NCBI GenBank assembly: GCA_017940255.1
Contig: JAGAZB010000029.1
Span: 1 to 40,974 of the forward strand
Direction of reading: 5' to 3'
Origin: Treponema sp.
GTDB taxonomy: Bacteria > Spirochaetota > Spirochaetia > Treponematales > Treponemataceae
Length of the DNA: 40,974 nucleotides
The notes under the pieces were generated by a model. The model searched no databases, had not been told where the DNA came from, and worked only from the letters and a program-made list of their open reading frames with translations. The position numbers were made by a program, and so were the translations under genes. Positions 20,782-30,679 of this stretch are shown one piece after another (position 1 is the stretch's first letter; each line of letters begins with the position of its first letter).

Positions 20782-23754
20782 TTATTTCTGGCCGTCTTTG
20801 GAATAAACCGAAAGATTTGGTTTGTCAGAAAAATATGAAAGTGCTTCCAGAAAATCGCGGGAATCTGCACTTTGAATAACTTCGTATTCTTTAAGGTATA
20901 AACTTGGTTCTGGAACTTCTGGTGAAAGTTCAAAGCCTTTCTGAATGAGCGCCGCGGTTCCTGCATCGCTCCCGCTCCTTTCCATCTGCTTCAGCGTCCA
21001 TTGCGTCTTGATTTCTGCAATGAGCCCCTGCGCGGATGCAGGTGCGGCCAGTGCTTTTTTAACGTCCGCCACCACGCCGCGCAGCATGGCGTCTGCTTCC
21101 TTTGTGTGCCGTACATTCTGCATTACCACTACGCCAAAAGGCATGGAAGCGCGCGGCAGTATAACCGAAGCTTCTGCTTCACTCAGCCGGGAAGAAGCCG
21201 CAAGCCTTCCTTCAAATGCCCCCTCCAGATAGTTCAGCATTGCGCAGAAAAGGGCTCTTTCACGAATATCCGCCCCGGCCCACACGGCGCCCCCGGCTTC
21301 ACCCACCTTTTCGGCTTCACCCGCGCTCCCGGTCAGCCCGGCGGCGCCCGCAGCCACGCCAGCACCCCCGGCACCACCAGCCACTCCAGCGCCCCCGGCC
21401 GCTCCCGCACCCACTTTCCATTCCGGCGCCTTAAAAATATAGATTACCGGGTCCAGAAATTCTGTTGTTGGGATAAGTTCTGCCGGCATTGGGCCTGCTT
21501 CTTCTGCGGGAATATCTGTAAGAAAAGTGTGTACCACAGAAATTGTTTTTGTCTTTCCTTTTTGCAGGTTTGCTTTTGCCTTTATAGGTTCATGTGCTTT
21601 TCCTCGTCTTCCTAGTTGGCCAAAAGATGCTTCAATTATTTCAAAAATATTTTCTTCCAGCTTTCCAGTTAAAATCAGACTGTAACGTCTTGCATCCAGA
21701 AATTCTGGATAGGCGCTTAGTATTGAAGTGTAGTTTGTAGTTTGTAAAACATCATTTTCTGTTTCAAAAACTTTTGTAATAGGGCTGCCCTTGTATAATT
21801 CCTGGATTGCTCCGTAAAAAATTTGATTTACTGCACTTCCGTTTTCCAGACGTTTTTTGTACTGTCTGCCAGAAACTGCCCTGTCTGCCATGGCTGGCGG
21901 AATTTCGCCGTAAATTATTGCGTTTACAATTGAAGAAAAGACTGCCTGTGAATCTGCCGGGTCAAATTCAATAGTAATGGAACTTGTTGCATAATCAGTT
22001 TTTGCAGAAATCTGCGGCATAAAGGTAATCAGCCCCTGGGAAGCCTTTGCAGAAAGTTCCCGCCCAATCATTCCAGAAAGCAGTTGAATCATCACTTCTT
22101 CAAAACCATGATTTTCTGCGCTGTTAAATTTTCCTCCGCTCACGCTTATTAAAAGGCAGCTGCGGGTAGAAAGTTTATTTTCTTTAGTAACAACCTTAAT
22201 TCCATTAGAAAGCTCTTTCTGCACTATCTGAGAAAGGTTTGTGTTTGCGTAATTGTTGTCCCTCAAGTCTGAAACTGAAGTTGCATACACAGGAAGTTCT
22301 TCGCTGGTTACCTGTCCCTTTACTTCTTTAAATAATGACTGCAGATACCAGGAAGAGTTCTTTTCATTAATTTCCTGAAAGTTTGCTGCGGCATATTGCT
22401 TTTTTGTTGCTTTATAATCTTCAGAGTTGATTATAACAAATGTAAAAGGATTTTCGGCATTAAGAGTGTTTAGACATTCTTTCAGGCTTATTTTATTTAA
22501 GTTTTTTGTGTAAGTCATTAAAGTGCTTACTAAAGGTGAAAGTGGAAAATCATCATTTTCTTCAACCTGCTGGTATTCTTCACTAATCCAAAAATCTGCA
22601 AGGCGGTTGAGAAAGCTTCGGGAATTTGCAGTGCTGTTTTCTATTTCTTGAGTTAATACATTTTTTGCGTATAAAAATTCACTTTCATTTGTGTAGTCGC
22701 TGATGTTTAAAACTTCGGCTATAAATTCCTGGGCCTGTTCCGCAGAAGTGATTTTGATTGTTTTGTCTTCCGGTTTTTGCAGCAGGGTTTGAATAATTAA
22801 GCGGGCTGTTCCTTTTTCGTAAACTGCGGCGGCGTTGATGTATTCATCACCTGGAATATTGAGCCGTGGATTATCAACAAGTTTTTGTTTGAAGGTAGAA
22901 GAATTGTTGTTGAGCATGGCTGCCAGAAGTTCGCTTTCTGCTTTGGAAAGCATTGTGTACTGAACGACAACCTGTGTTAAATCAGCAGAAATTTCCTGCG
23001 AATGAAAGACAAAATTTTTCTGAGAGTTTAGTGCCTGGTTTGGCTTATGCTGGGGAACATTTGTTGCTGAATAAAAACGGCCAAAAGAATTTTTAAGGAT
23101 GATTTCTAACTGCTCGGAATTGATATTTCCGCTTATAAAAAGAGCTGAATTCTGAGGGATATACCAGCGTTTTGAAATTTGCGAGAGTGTGGTACGGGCC
23201 TGTTTTTGCGAAGTTTTATTAAAAAGGGGAGGATAAATACCAGAATCGTGCTTCCAGGGTGATTCAGAAAAAACTCTGGAATCTATTGCGGCATTTATAT
23301 AGTAAGACATGGTTTGTGCGTTTTCCATTACTTCTGCTTTGAGGGCTGCCAGCTGGCTTGAAAGAACTTCATCAGAAAAAATGGGATTAAAAAAGGCTTC
23401 TGCCATGTTTTGCAGTGTTTTTTCCAGAAGAAGAGGACTTGTGCTTACTTCATATGTAGAAGAATCAGAATTGCAGTAAACAGATGTAAAATTGATTTGA
23501 GGATTTGCGGCTGCAATCATTCTGGTGAATAATTTAAAAAATCCGTTTGTTTCCTGGCTTTGTGATGAAAAACCTGCCCGGCATTCAAATCTTATGTTTA
23601 CCAGGGCGTCTGCCGGGTTTTCCAGAAGAAAAACCGAAAGTCCGTTTTCCAGTCTTAATTCCTGAACATTCTGGGCTGGTCCTGCAAAAGCAGAAGTTAC
23701 AATAAACAAACCAAAAACAAAAAGAAGTGCAAATCTTTTAATCATTTTTTTCAT
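20782..23754 (-). CDS. M16-type zinc peptidase homologue, probably catalytically dead, secreted
   Basis: 990 residues. Signal peptide 1-24 (ALLFVFGLFIVTSAFA). Two M16-like halves start near 35 (LRLENGLSVFLLENP) and 515 (LSNGIKVVTKENK), as in full-length pitrilysins. The zinc motif H-x-x-E-H is missing in both: the first half reads NGFFKLFTRM and the second NHGFEEVMIQLL where it should be. It therefore likely acts as a periplasmic binding or scaffold protein. About residues 776-830 are a Gly/Ala run (GAGAAGGAGVAGGAGGAGVA and more), and DNA at about 20,940-21,425 is far richer in G+C than the rest. A TATAAT lies about 15 bases upstream of the start (23,762-23,767). Confidence 0.85.
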   Translation of the reverse strand: MKKMIKRFALLFVFGLFIVTSAFAGPAQNVQELRLENGLSVFLLENPADALVNIRFECRAGFSSQSQETNGFFKLFTRMIAAANPQINFTSVYCNSDSSTYEVSTSPLLLEKTLQNMAEAFFNPIFSDEVLSSQLAALKAEVMENAQTMSYYINAAIDSRVFSESPWKHDSGIYPPLFNKTSQKQARTTLSQISKRWYIPQNSALFISGNINSEQLEIILKNSFGRFYSATNVPQHKPNQALNSQKNFVFHSQEISADLTQVVVQYTMLSKAESELLAAMLNNNSSTFKQKLVDNPRLNIPGDEYINAAAVYEKGTARLIIQTLLQKPEDKTIKITSAEQAQEFIAEVLNISDYTNESEFLYAKNVLTQEIENSTANSRSFLNRLADFWISEEYQQVEENDDFPLSPLVSTLMTYTKNLNKISLKECLNTLNAENPFTFVIINSEDYKATKKQYAAANFQEINEKNSSWYLQSLFKEVKGQVTSEELPVYATSVSDLRDNNYANTNLSQIVQKELSNGIKVVTKENKLSTRSCLLISVSGGKFNSAENHGFEEVMIQLLSGMIGRELSAKASQGLITFMPQISAKTDYATSSITIEFDPADSQAVFSSIVNAIIYGEIPPAMADRAVSGRQYKKRLENGSAVNQIFYGAIQELYKGSPITKVFETENDVLQTTNYTSILSAYPEFLDARRYSLILTGKLEENIFEIIEASFGQLGRRGKAHEPIKAKANLQKGKTKTISVVHTFLTDIPAEEAGPMPAELIPTTEFLDPVIYIFKAPEWKVGAGAAGGAGVAGGAGGAGVAAGAAGLTGSAGEAEKVGEAGGAVWAGADIRERALFCAMLNYLEGAFEGRLAASSRLSEAEASVILPRASMPFGVVVMQNVRHTKEADAMLRGVVADVKKALAAPASAQGLIAEIKTQWTLKQMERSGSDAGTAALIQKGFELSPEVPEPSLYLKEYEVIQSADSRDFLEALSYFSDKPNLSVYSKDGQK

Positions 23755-23824
23755 TATAGAGATTATACAATCATTTCTTTCATCTTACTAGTTTTTACAT
23801 TTCTGATGTGCTATACTTTTTCTT

Positions 23825-26002
23825 ATGGTAAAAATTGAATATCCCGATTTATCGAGTCCCGTTGAGATTCCTGTTGAACTTCTTGAAGGAAAACGCCCCC
23901 TTACATATAACGAAATCCAGATTCTAGAAAAAAATCTTAATCATAATTCAGATCCTTCCTGGAAAAATTTTTTTGTAGACGAAGAAGGTTTTGATCCGTC
24001 TCTTATTCATCTTTCCTTTTTTTCTGGCTTTATTATTCTGGGAAAACTGGAGCAGTGTACCCTTCACTATAACGACCTTGTTTTGGAATGTGGTATCCGT
24101 CGTTCCCGCCTTAGTAATATTGTTACTGGCGATAATTGTGTAATTCGTAATGTTTATTATCTTGATAACTACAGACTTGGTGATAGAGTTATACTTTTTA
24201 ATATTCAGGAAATGTGCTGTACAAAGCACTCTAAATTTGGAGTGGGTATTTTAAAAGAGGGTGAGCCAGAAGAGCACCGTATTTGGATTGGCGTTGCAAA
24301 TGAAAATGACGGCCGTCGTGTTCTTCCTTTTGAAAATCTTATTCCGGCAGATGCATATATCTGGTCGCATTATCGTGAAGATAAGGCACTTTTAAAGCGC
24401 TTTGTTGAGCTCACTGAATATGGGCAGTCTAAAAAACTGGATACTTATGGTTTTATTGATGATGACTGTGTAATTAAGAATTCAAATATTATAAAGGATA
24501 CAAAAGTTGGAAAGGCTGCCTACATAAAGGGTGTCTTCAAACTTAAGAATGTTACTATTCAGTCTTCTGAAGAAGAACCTTCGCAGATTGGTGAAGGTGT
24601 AGAAATGGTAAATGGTATTTTGGGATATGGAAGCCGTGTTTTTTATCAGGCAATTGCGGTCCGCTTTGTGATTGGTCGAAACTGTCAGGTAAAATATGGT
24701 GCCCGTCTTTTGAACTCAGTTCTGGGTGATAATTCTACAGTTTCCTGCTGTGAAATTTTAAATAACCTGATTTATCCTTTCCATGAGCAGCACCATAACT
24801 CTTCATTCCTGATTGCAACTACAGTAATGGGGCAGTCTAATATTGCAGCTGGCGCAAATATCGGAAGTAATCACAATAGCCGTAGTCCAGATGGTGAAAT
24901 TTTTGCAAAGAGAGGTTTCTGGCCTGGCCTTTGTAGTGATTTTAAACATAATTCTCGTTTTGCATCATTCGTACTGGTTTCAAAGGGTAGTTATCAGAAT
25001 GAACTTGATATAAGTTATCCTTTCTCTTTGGTTTCGCCTGGTATGAATGGTAATCAGTCTATCAGTATTTTCCCGGCATGGCTCTTCCTTTATGATATGT
25101 TTGCCATCACCAGAAACAGGACTAAGTTTACTAAGCGTGATAAACGCATTACAAAGATTCAGCACATAGAAACCGACCCTATGGCACCTGATACTATGCA
25201 GGAAATTATGACTGCAATGAACCGTTTGATTGTGCTTACAGAAGATTATCTGCTTATGCAAAAAAATGAATACATGGAAAATGCAGATACCGCAGATAAG
25301 AAATTTCAGGCTGCAAAAGATTTCCTTCATCAGAATCCGGAAGCGGACTTTACTGTTCAGGATATGCTTTGTCAGAAAAAGTATGGGGCAACTATTTTTA
25401 AGCCAGTCCGCGCATACAGAATGTACCGTAAGATTGTAAAATATTATGCAACCCGCACTTTAATGGAATTCTGTAAGGCTCTGGGCTATATTTCGCTTAC
25501 AAAAGATTTGATAGATAAAATCCGTGAACTTCCGCTTTATACTGAATGGGAAAATGTAGGTGGTCAGATTATTCCGTCTGAAAAAATACAGGAACTTTTT
25601 GCTGCTATTAAAGATGGCTCAATAGAGAACTGGGATGGTGTTCATCATTTCTATGATAATTGTCAGTTTTCTTATGAGCAGTATAAGGTTCGTCATGCGC
25701 TTTATCTTTTGGAACAGTTGTATTCGCGCCCGGTTGAAGAATTTTCGGTTGATTTGTACCGCAATATCATTGATGATGTTTCAATCGTTGCTTATGATAT
25801 TTACAATGCTTCATTTAAATCTCGTGAAAAAGACTATCAGGATTTCTACCGAATGATGACTTATCATTCTAAAGAAGAGCTTGATAATGTTGTGGGACCT
25901 CTTGTTGAAAATGAATTCCTGAGACAGTTGAGGTCAGATACAGAAGTTTTTGTAACAGAATTAAAAGCAATCTTCGACGGACTTATTCTGGAAAAAAATT
26001 AG
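23825..26002 (+). CDS. DUF4954-type protein with left-handed beta-helix
   Basis: 725 residues. The middle (about 85-400) shows imperfect hexapeptide rungs (GDNCVIRNVYYLDNYRLGDRVI and FVIGRNCQVKYGARLLNSVLGDNSTVSCCEIL), then AAGANIGSNHNSRSPDGEIF, the pattern of acyl- or nucleotidyl-transferase beta-helices. The C-terminal 300 residues are mostly helical and charged. Family members occur in Bacteroidetes and spirochaetes, and the substrate is unknown; a sugar-acyl or nucleotide-sugar role is the usual guess. No signal peptide, so cytosolic. It is divergent from the M16-like gene. Its stop overlaps that of the DTW-domain gene on the other strand by 4 nt. Confidence 0.8.
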   Translation: MVKIEYPDLSSPVEIPVELLEGKRPLTYNEIQILEKNLNHNSDPSWKNFFVDEEGFDPSLIHLSFFSGFIILGKLEQCTLHYNDLVLECGIRRSRLSNIVTGDNCVIRNVYYLDNYRLGDRVILFNIQEMCCTKHSKFGVGILKEGEPEEHRIWIGVANENDGRRVLPFENLIPADAYIWSHYREDKALLKRFVELTEYGQSKKLDTYGFIDDDCVIKNSNIIKDTKVGKAAYIKGVFKLKNVTIQSSEEEPSQIGEGVEMVNGILGYGSRVFYQAIAVRFVIGRNCQVKYGARLLNSVLGDNSTVSCCEILNNLIYPFHEQHHNSSFLIATTVMGQSNIAAGANIGSNHNSRSPDGEIFAKRGFWPGLCSDFKHNSRFASFVLVSKGSYQNELDISYPFSLVSPGMNGNQSISIFPAWLFLYDMFAITRNRTKFTKRDKRITKIQHIETDPMAPDTMQEIMTAMNRLIVLTEDYLLMQKNEYMENADTADKKFQAAKDFLHQNPEADFTVQDMLCQKKYGATIFKPVRAYRMYRKIVKYYATRTLMEFCKALGYISLTKDLIDKIRELPLYTEWENVGGQIIPSEKIQELFAAIKDGSIENWDGVHHFYDNCQFSYEQYKVRHALYLLEQLYSRPVEEFSVDLYRNIIDDVSIVAYDIYNASFKSREKDYQDFYRMMTYHSKEELDNVVGPLVENEFLRQLRSDTEVFVTELKAIFDGLILEKN

Positions 26003-26679
26003 AATTCTGGTATTTCCCGAATCTTATTGTATTTAGCATCATAACTGTGGCTGTTAGGGCGGATTCCAAGAATCCGCTCATTTTCTGCCTGCAGCTGGAA
26101 TTTAATCATCTGTTTAAATGCATCCATCATTGGTTCGGGATTTACGTCTGCCGGGCACAAGCCTGCACTCTGCATTTCTTTTATCAGATAATAACAACTT
26201 TCTATAGTAGAAATGTATTCCGGGCGGGGTTCGTGCTTAAAGGTAAAAATTGAACGGTAATCGCCGCTAAAGGAAAGGCGGGGAAGTTCAAGCAAAAAGG
26301 GGTTGTGTTCAATCAGTTTGCGGGCGCAGAACCAGGTGGAATCCAGAATCAAAACCAGAAGTTTCTTGCCTTTTAGAGCTTCGCAAAAGCCCGGGCGGTT
26401 TGCAGTCCAGGCATCTTCCCCCGGATACATCATTACAGGAAAATACTGTGGGTCATGCAGCAGTTCCTGCAGGCGCTTGTTGTGTTCAAATTCAAAGCCC
26501 ACAAGAATTTCTGAATCTTTGAGCGAAATTTTTGCAATATGACCGGTTCCTGTTCTCTGTCTTTTTGCTTCCTTCTGGTGCATAAGAAGCACAAATTTTA
26601 TGCCCGGGTCAATTTCTTTTGTATACTTACAAAGACAGGCCGACTTAGGCTTAAAACAATTGTAACACATCTCGCTCAT
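25999..26679 (-). CDS. tapT: DTW-domain tRNA-uridine aminocarboxypropyltransferase
   Basis: 226 residues from ATG 26,679 (MSEMCYNC); a longer frame to 26,715 exists. The N-terminal zinc-like cluster CYNCFKPKSACLC is typical. The DTW signature appears as DSTW (LVLILDSTWFCARKL), followed by LPRLSFSGDYRSIF. TapT/TuaA enzymes transfer the aminocarboxypropyl group of S-adenosylmethionine to uridine of tRNA (acp3U). The gene symbol follows the family and is not proven by experiment. It converges on the DUF4954-type gene with overlapping stops. Confidence 0.8.
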   Translation of the reverse strand: MSEMCYNCFKPKSACLCKYTKEIDPGIKFVLLMHQKEAKRQRTGTGHIAKISLKDSEILVGFEFEHNKRLQELLHDPQYFPVMMYPGEDAWTANRPGFCEALKGKKLLVLILDSTWFCARKLIEHNPFLLELPRLSFSGDYRSIFTFKHEPRPEYISTIESCYYLIKEMQSAGLCPADVNPEPMMDAFKQMIKFQLQAENERILGIRPNSHSYDAKYNKIREIPEF

Positions 26680-26763
26680 GAATTTTATAATAGCAGATAA
26701 AAGACTTATAAACAATATAACTTTATATATACTAAAGTTCTTAAATATTATTAAAATGTCTAG

Positions 26764-26793
26764 TTGACAAAATCAATAATTGTGTCATAATAT
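26764..26793 (+). promoter_or_regulatory. Promoter of the acyl-CoA synthetase gene
   Basis: TTGACA (26,764-26,769), 18-bp spacer, TATAAT-like TAATAT (26,788-26,793), with a GAGGTG ribosome site at 26,815-26,820. Probably also reads the lptC-lptA-lptB genes, as no other promoter is evident before them. Confidence 0.75.
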
Positions 26794-26825
26794 GGAGCAA
26801 ATTAAATTAGAAACGAGGTGGCACA

Positions 26826-28538
26826 ATGAATCTTGCCCATGAATTTATTAAGGATTATAGAGAGTATACATCGTACGAAGATTTAAAGGCAAACTGCCAT
26901 CTTACAGCTCCTGAAGATTTTAATTTTGCTTATGATATTGTAGACCGCTATGCCCGCGAAGAACCTAATAAGCGTGCTCTTGTCTGGATAGATGATAATT
27001 CAACAGAGGCAAAAGTTTTTACCTTTGCAGATATTTCGCGTGAATCAAAGCGTGCTGCCTACTGGCTTGCCCAGAAAGGAATTAAAAAGGGCGACATGGT
27101 AATGCTCATGCTGCGCCGCCGCTACGAATGGTGGTTCCTGCTGCCAGCCCTTCACAGAATTGGTGCCGTTGCAATTGCCGCTTCTGATCAGCTTTTGAAA
27201 TCTGATATTGAATACCGCACAAATGCCGCAGATGTTAAGATGATTATCTCTTATGATAATCCTCATGTACAGGAAGAAATTGAAAAGGCAATGGTAAAGT
27301 CACCTACTGTAAAATATCTTGTAACGGTAGGCCCGGACCGTACCGGCTGGATAAACTTCCATGCTGAATACGAAAAGGTAGACCCTGAATTCCCTCGTCC
27401 TGTAGGAGAAGCTGCAACTCATAATTCAGACCCAATGCTTATGTACTTTACTTCTGGAACCTCTGGCTATCCAAAAATGGTTCTTCATGATTTTACTTAT
27501 CCGATTGGACACATTATTACTGCAAAATACTGGCACTGTGTTGTAGATGATGGACTTCACCTTACAATTGCAGAAACTGGTTGGGCAAAAGCCAGCTGGG
27601 GTAAGATTTATGGACAGTGGATTTGTGGAACTGCTCAGTTTGTTTACGATATGAACATGCTCAAGCCGGATAAGATGCTCACTCTTATTTCTAAGTTCGG
27701 CCTTACAACCTTCTGTGCGCCACCAACAGTATACCGCTTCCTGGTTCGTCAGGACCTTTCTAAGTACGACCTTAGCAAGTGCCAGCGCTTTTCTACAGCC
27801 GGTGAAGCTCTGAACGACGAAGTTTATGACAAGTGGCTTGAACAGACAGGAAAACGCATTTACGAAGGTTATGGTCAGTCTGAATCAGCTGTAATCTGCG
27901 GAAACTTTATGGACTATGCAGATTCTCCTGTAAAACCTGGTTCAATGGGCCGCCCATCACCTGCTTATGATGTAGAAATTCTTAATCCAAATGATAAACC
28001 TGTACCAAACGGCGAAGTTGGAGAACTTTGTATCCGCGTAGACCATGGTCATCCTTTTGGTTTGCTTACAGGTTACCACAAAGATATTTCCCTTACTGCA
28101 GAAGCCTTTGACGGCGGTTTCTATCATACTGGAGATAACGTTTACCGCGACGATGACGGTTACATCTGGTTTGTTGGCCGCAAAGATGATATTATTAAAT
28201 CATCTGGTTACAGAATCAGTCCGTTTGAAGTTGAATCTATTTTGCAGAAGCATCCTGCTGTAATGGAATGTGCTGTTACAGGTGTGGAAGATCCAAAACG
28301 CGGACAGATTGTAAAGGCAACAATTGTACTTGTTCCTGCTTACAAAGAAAAAGATCCAAAAGAAATGGAAGTAGAAATTTCTACATTTGCAAAAGAAAAT
28401 ACTGCAATGTACAAGATTCCTCGAATCTATGAATTTGTAGATGAACTGCCTAAGACAATCAGCGGAAAAATCAGACGTGTTGAAATCCGCGAAAAAGATA
28501 AGGGCAAGGATCTGGAAAAAATCAAGCAGGATTTCTAA
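26826..28538 (+). CDS. AMP-forming acyl-CoA synthetase (ANL family, ACSM/acetyl-CoA synthetase-like)
   Basis: 570 residues with all main ANL motifs: phosphate loop YFTSGTSGYPKM (near 210), YEGYGQSE (near 345), hinge TGDNVYRDDDGYIWFVGRKDD (near 438) and catalytic Lys loop PKTISGKIRR (near 550). It makes acyl-CoA from a carboxylic acid, ATP and CoA by an acyl-AMP. The medium-chain ACSM-like sequence ETGWAKASWGKIYGQW suggests acetate to medium-chain acids. It lies 12-18 bases ahead of lptC, so it may feed lipid synthesis for the envelope. Substrate is not determined by the sequence. Confidence 0.88.
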   Translation: MNLAHEFIKDYREYTSYEDLKANCHLTAPEDFNFAYDIVDRYAREEPNKRALVWIDDNSTEAKVFTFADISRESKRAAYWLAQKGIKKGDMVMLMLRRRYEWWFLLPALHRIGAVAIAASDQLLKSDIEYRTNAADVKMIISYDNPHVQEEIEKAMVKSPTVKYLVTVGPDRTGWINFHAEYEKVDPEFPRPVGEAATHNSDPMLMYFTSGTSGYPKMVLHDFTYPIGHIITAKYWHCVVDDGLHLTIAETGWAKASWGKIYGQWICGTAQFVYDMNMLKPDKMLTLISKFGLTTFCAPPTVYRFLVRQDLSKYDLSKCQRFSTAGEALNDEVYDKWLEQTGKRIYEGYGQSESAVICGNFMDYADSPVKPGSMGRPSPAYDVEILNPNDKPVPNGEVGELCIRVDHGHPFGLLTGYHKDISLTAEAFDGGFYHTGDNVYRDDDGYIWFVGRKDDIIKSSGYRISPFEVESILQKHPAVMECAVTGVEDPKRGQIVKATIVLVPAYKEKDPKEMEVEISTFAKENTAMYKIPRIYEFVDELPKTISGKIRRVEIREKDKGKDLEKIKQDF

Positions 28539-28556
28539 GGTCTAAGATTATTGGAG

Positions 28557-29165
28557 ATGATGAAAAAGGTGTCTAAAAAGACATTTTCTCTAAAGAGGGC
28601 AGGTCTTGTAATGGGAGCTGTCCTTTTGTCATTTTCCTGCTCTTTGAAATATGATGAAACTGTGAGCGTGGAAGAGCGCATTCCTGAATTTGTTTTTCAG
28701 GACACTTCTATGGTTCGCTGTGATGAAAATAAAGTGACTTTTGAAATGTCGGCCGGGGTTCTGGAGCAGTATAAAAAATCTTCTGAAACCTTTGCAAAAG
28801 ATGTTTCTTTTATTTCTTATGATGATGAAGGCCAGATTTCTACGGAAGGCCAGTGTGGTTTTCTCTTTTCTGATACAGACAAAAAACTTTATGAGTTGTA
28901 TGATGATATAAAACTTTACAACCGTTCTGAAAACACCAAGTTTTTTGCGAATATTCTTCGTTGGAATGAAAAAAATGAACAGTTGACCAGCGGACGCGGC
29001 GAAATGGTTAAAGTGGAAAAAGAAGACACCGTAATGAGGGGAACAGGTTTCTCTGCCAGTGGTGTGAGTAAAACTTTTTCTTTTAGAGGAACAGTTTCTG
29101 GTGAAATTGAAACAAAATCGCAAGAGGAAAATCAGGAAGAAATAGAGGAAGAGAGTGAAGAATGA
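28557..29165 (+). CDS. lptC: LptC-like lipoprotein, LPS-type export
   Basis: About 202 residues; starts at 28,551 (TTG), 28,557 and 28,560 are possible. Hydrophobic leader with lipobox ending VLLSFSC, so it is probably a lipoprotein rather than the usual single-pass LptC. The LptC fold fits the strands FVFQDTSMVRCDENKVTFEM, then VSFISYDDEGQISTEGQCG, then EQLTSGRGEMVKV. The C-terminal tail is very acidic. LptC passes lipid from the LptB2FG extractor to LptA. It overlaps lptA by 4 nt (ATGA). The call relies mainly on its position with lptA and lptB. Confidence 0.7.
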   Translation: MMKKVSKKTFSLKRAGLVMGAVLLSFSCSLKYDETVSVEERIPEFVFQDTSMVRCDENKVTFEMSAGVLEQYKKSSETFAKDVSFISYDDEGQISTEGQCGFLFSDTDKKLYELYDDIKLYNRSENTKFFANILRWNEKNEQLTSGRGEMVKVEKEDTVMRGTGFSASGVSKTFSFRGTVSGEIETKSQEENQEEIEEESEE

Positions 29166-29914
29166 AGCGTAAATTAAACCTTTTAATCATCTTTTTGTCT
29201 TTATCCTCGCTTTTAACTGCCGAAACAATTGTTTTTTCTGCAAATTCAATGACAGGTCAGGCTGGAAATTCCAATACAACTACAACTCTTTCTGGAAATG
29301 CTTATGTAAAAACTGAATCAATGGAAATTCAGGCAGATAGTCTGGAATTGTCAGGTGAAGATTACCGTTTTATAAAAGCAGAAGGCCGGATAAATGGTAA
29401 AAATCTTGAAACAAACATGGAATTCACCTGTGATTCTCTTTCTTATGATAGAATTACAAAGGTTGCAGAGTTAAAAGGAAATGTAGATTTCCACGATGTT
29501 GAAAATGATGTAAGGGCTCAATCCCAGATTATTGTTTATAATCAGATTGAAGAAACTGCAATCATGCAGATAAAAATAAACCTTACACAAAAAGATAACG
29601 TTTGTACTGGTTCTTATGCCGTTTATTACAAGCTGGAGCAGCTGCTTGAACTTTCTGGAAATGCTCAGATAAAGCAGAAAGATGACGTTTTCCGCGCTCA
29701 GCATATTTCGCTGGATATGGAAACTCAGGAAATTACACTTGGTGGTAATGTAAAAGGTTCTGTTTCTGATTCTAAACCTTCTAAAAAGAAGAGTAATGAA
29801 GAAAACGATGCGCTAAAGGGTGAGGAGAACTTGCCGGAGGGCGAGCGACCAGAAGGTGAAGCTGCTGATGAAGAAGTTCCCGCAGATGAAGTGCCAGAAG
29901 AAAAGGAAAATTAG
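29162..29914 (+). CDS. lptA: LptA/OstA-like periplasmic bridge protein
   Basis: 250 residues. Signal peptide ([17 protein letters not shown]). The OstA/LptA beta-jellyroll repeat pattern is clear: [10 protein letters not shown]...[20 protein letters not shown], then [20 protein letters not shown], then [20 protein letters not shown]. It carries amphipathic lipid across the periplasm from LptC to the outer membrane. The C-terminal 50 residues are Glu/Pro-rich and probably disordered. The stop is one base from lptB. It indicates that this spirochaete exports an LPS- or lipooligosaccharide-like molecule, which some treponemes lack. Confidence 0.8.
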   Translation: MKRKLNLLIIFLSLSSLLTAETIVFSANSMTGQAGNSNTTTTLSGNAYVKTESMEIQADSLELSGEDYRFIKAEGRINGKNLETNMEFTCDSLSYDRITKVAELKGNVDFHDVENDVRAQSQIIVYNQIEETAIMQIKINLTQKDNVCTGSYAVYYKLEQLLELSGNAQIKQKDDVFRAQHISLDMETQEITLGGNVKGSVSDSKPSKKKSNEENDALKGEENLPEGERPEGEAADEEVPADEVPEEKEN

Positions 29915-29915
29915 T

Positions 29916-30677
29916 ATGGAAGAAACTGTAGAAAAAAACGAGCAGAGTGAAAATCACATTCTTAGAGTTTCCAGCCTGTATAAACAGTTTGGCCATAAAA
30001 AAGTTGTTCGTGGTGTTGAATTTTCCATGCAGGTAGGAGAAGTACTTGGACTTTTGGGGCCAAACGGTGCCGGTAAAACAACAACCTTCTATATGGTAGT
30101 AGGTTTCTACAAACCAACTGCCGGTGATGTTTTCCTTGATGACCAGTGTATTACTCCTCTTCCAATGTATAAACGAGCCAGACTGGGAGTTGCTTACCTT
30201 CCACAGGAGCCTTCGGTATTCCGCAAGTTTACGGTAGAAGAAAATATCTGGTCAATTTTGGAAACCAGAAATGACCTTACCATGGCCGAAAAAAAGGAGC
30301 GTCTTGAATCTTTGATTGAAGAATTCTCTATTGGAAGAATCCGTAAGCAGAAAGCCTTCACTCTTTCTGGTGGAGAGCGCCGCCGAACAGAAATTGCCCG
30401 TTCCCTTGCCATGGAGCCTAAGTTTTTGCTTTTGGATGAACCTTTTGCCGGAATTGACCCTATTGCCGTAGCCGATATTAAGAGCATGATTCGTCTTCTT
30501 GCCAAGCGCGGCATTGGCATTTTGATTACAGACCACAATGTTCGCGATACCCTTGAAATTACCGACCGTGCAATTATTATAAATCAGGGTACCATCATGA
30601 CCCAGGGTACCAAAGAAGAAATCCTTGCCAGCGAAGTCGCCCGCGAGATTTATCTGGGTAAGGATTTCAACATGTAG
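29916..30677 (+). CDS. lptB: LptB ATPase of the lipid export machine
   Basis: 253 residues from ATG 29,916 (AAAAGG upstream); the open frame extends further up inside lptA. Walker [11 protein letters not shown]-loop [13 protein letters not shown], signature [16 protein letters not shown], Walker [14 protein letters not shown] and H-loop TDHN. These match LptB rather than generic ABC ATPases. It powers extraction of lipid from the inner membrane with LptF and LptG, which are not in this window. Highly conserved and surely functional. Confidence 0.95.
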   Translation: MEETVEKNEQSENHILRVSSLYKQFGHKKVVRGVEFSMQVGEVLGLLGPNGAGKTTTFYMVVGFYKPTAGDVFLDDQCITPLPMYKRARLGVAYLPQEPSVFRKFTVEENIWSILETRNDLTMAEKKERLESLIEEFSIGRIRKQKAFTLSGGERRRTEIARSLAMEPKFLLLDEPFAGIDPIAVADIKSMIRLLAKRGIGILITDHNVRDTLEITDRAIIINQGTIMTQGTKEEILASEVAREIYLGKDFNM

Positions 30678-30679
30678 GG

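Noticed and set aside
20782..21615. Long plus-strand frames opposite the M16-like gene, including a Pro/Arg-rich one
   Set aside because: They arise from the GC-rich Gly/Ala stretch read on the other strand and have no ribosome sites or family features.
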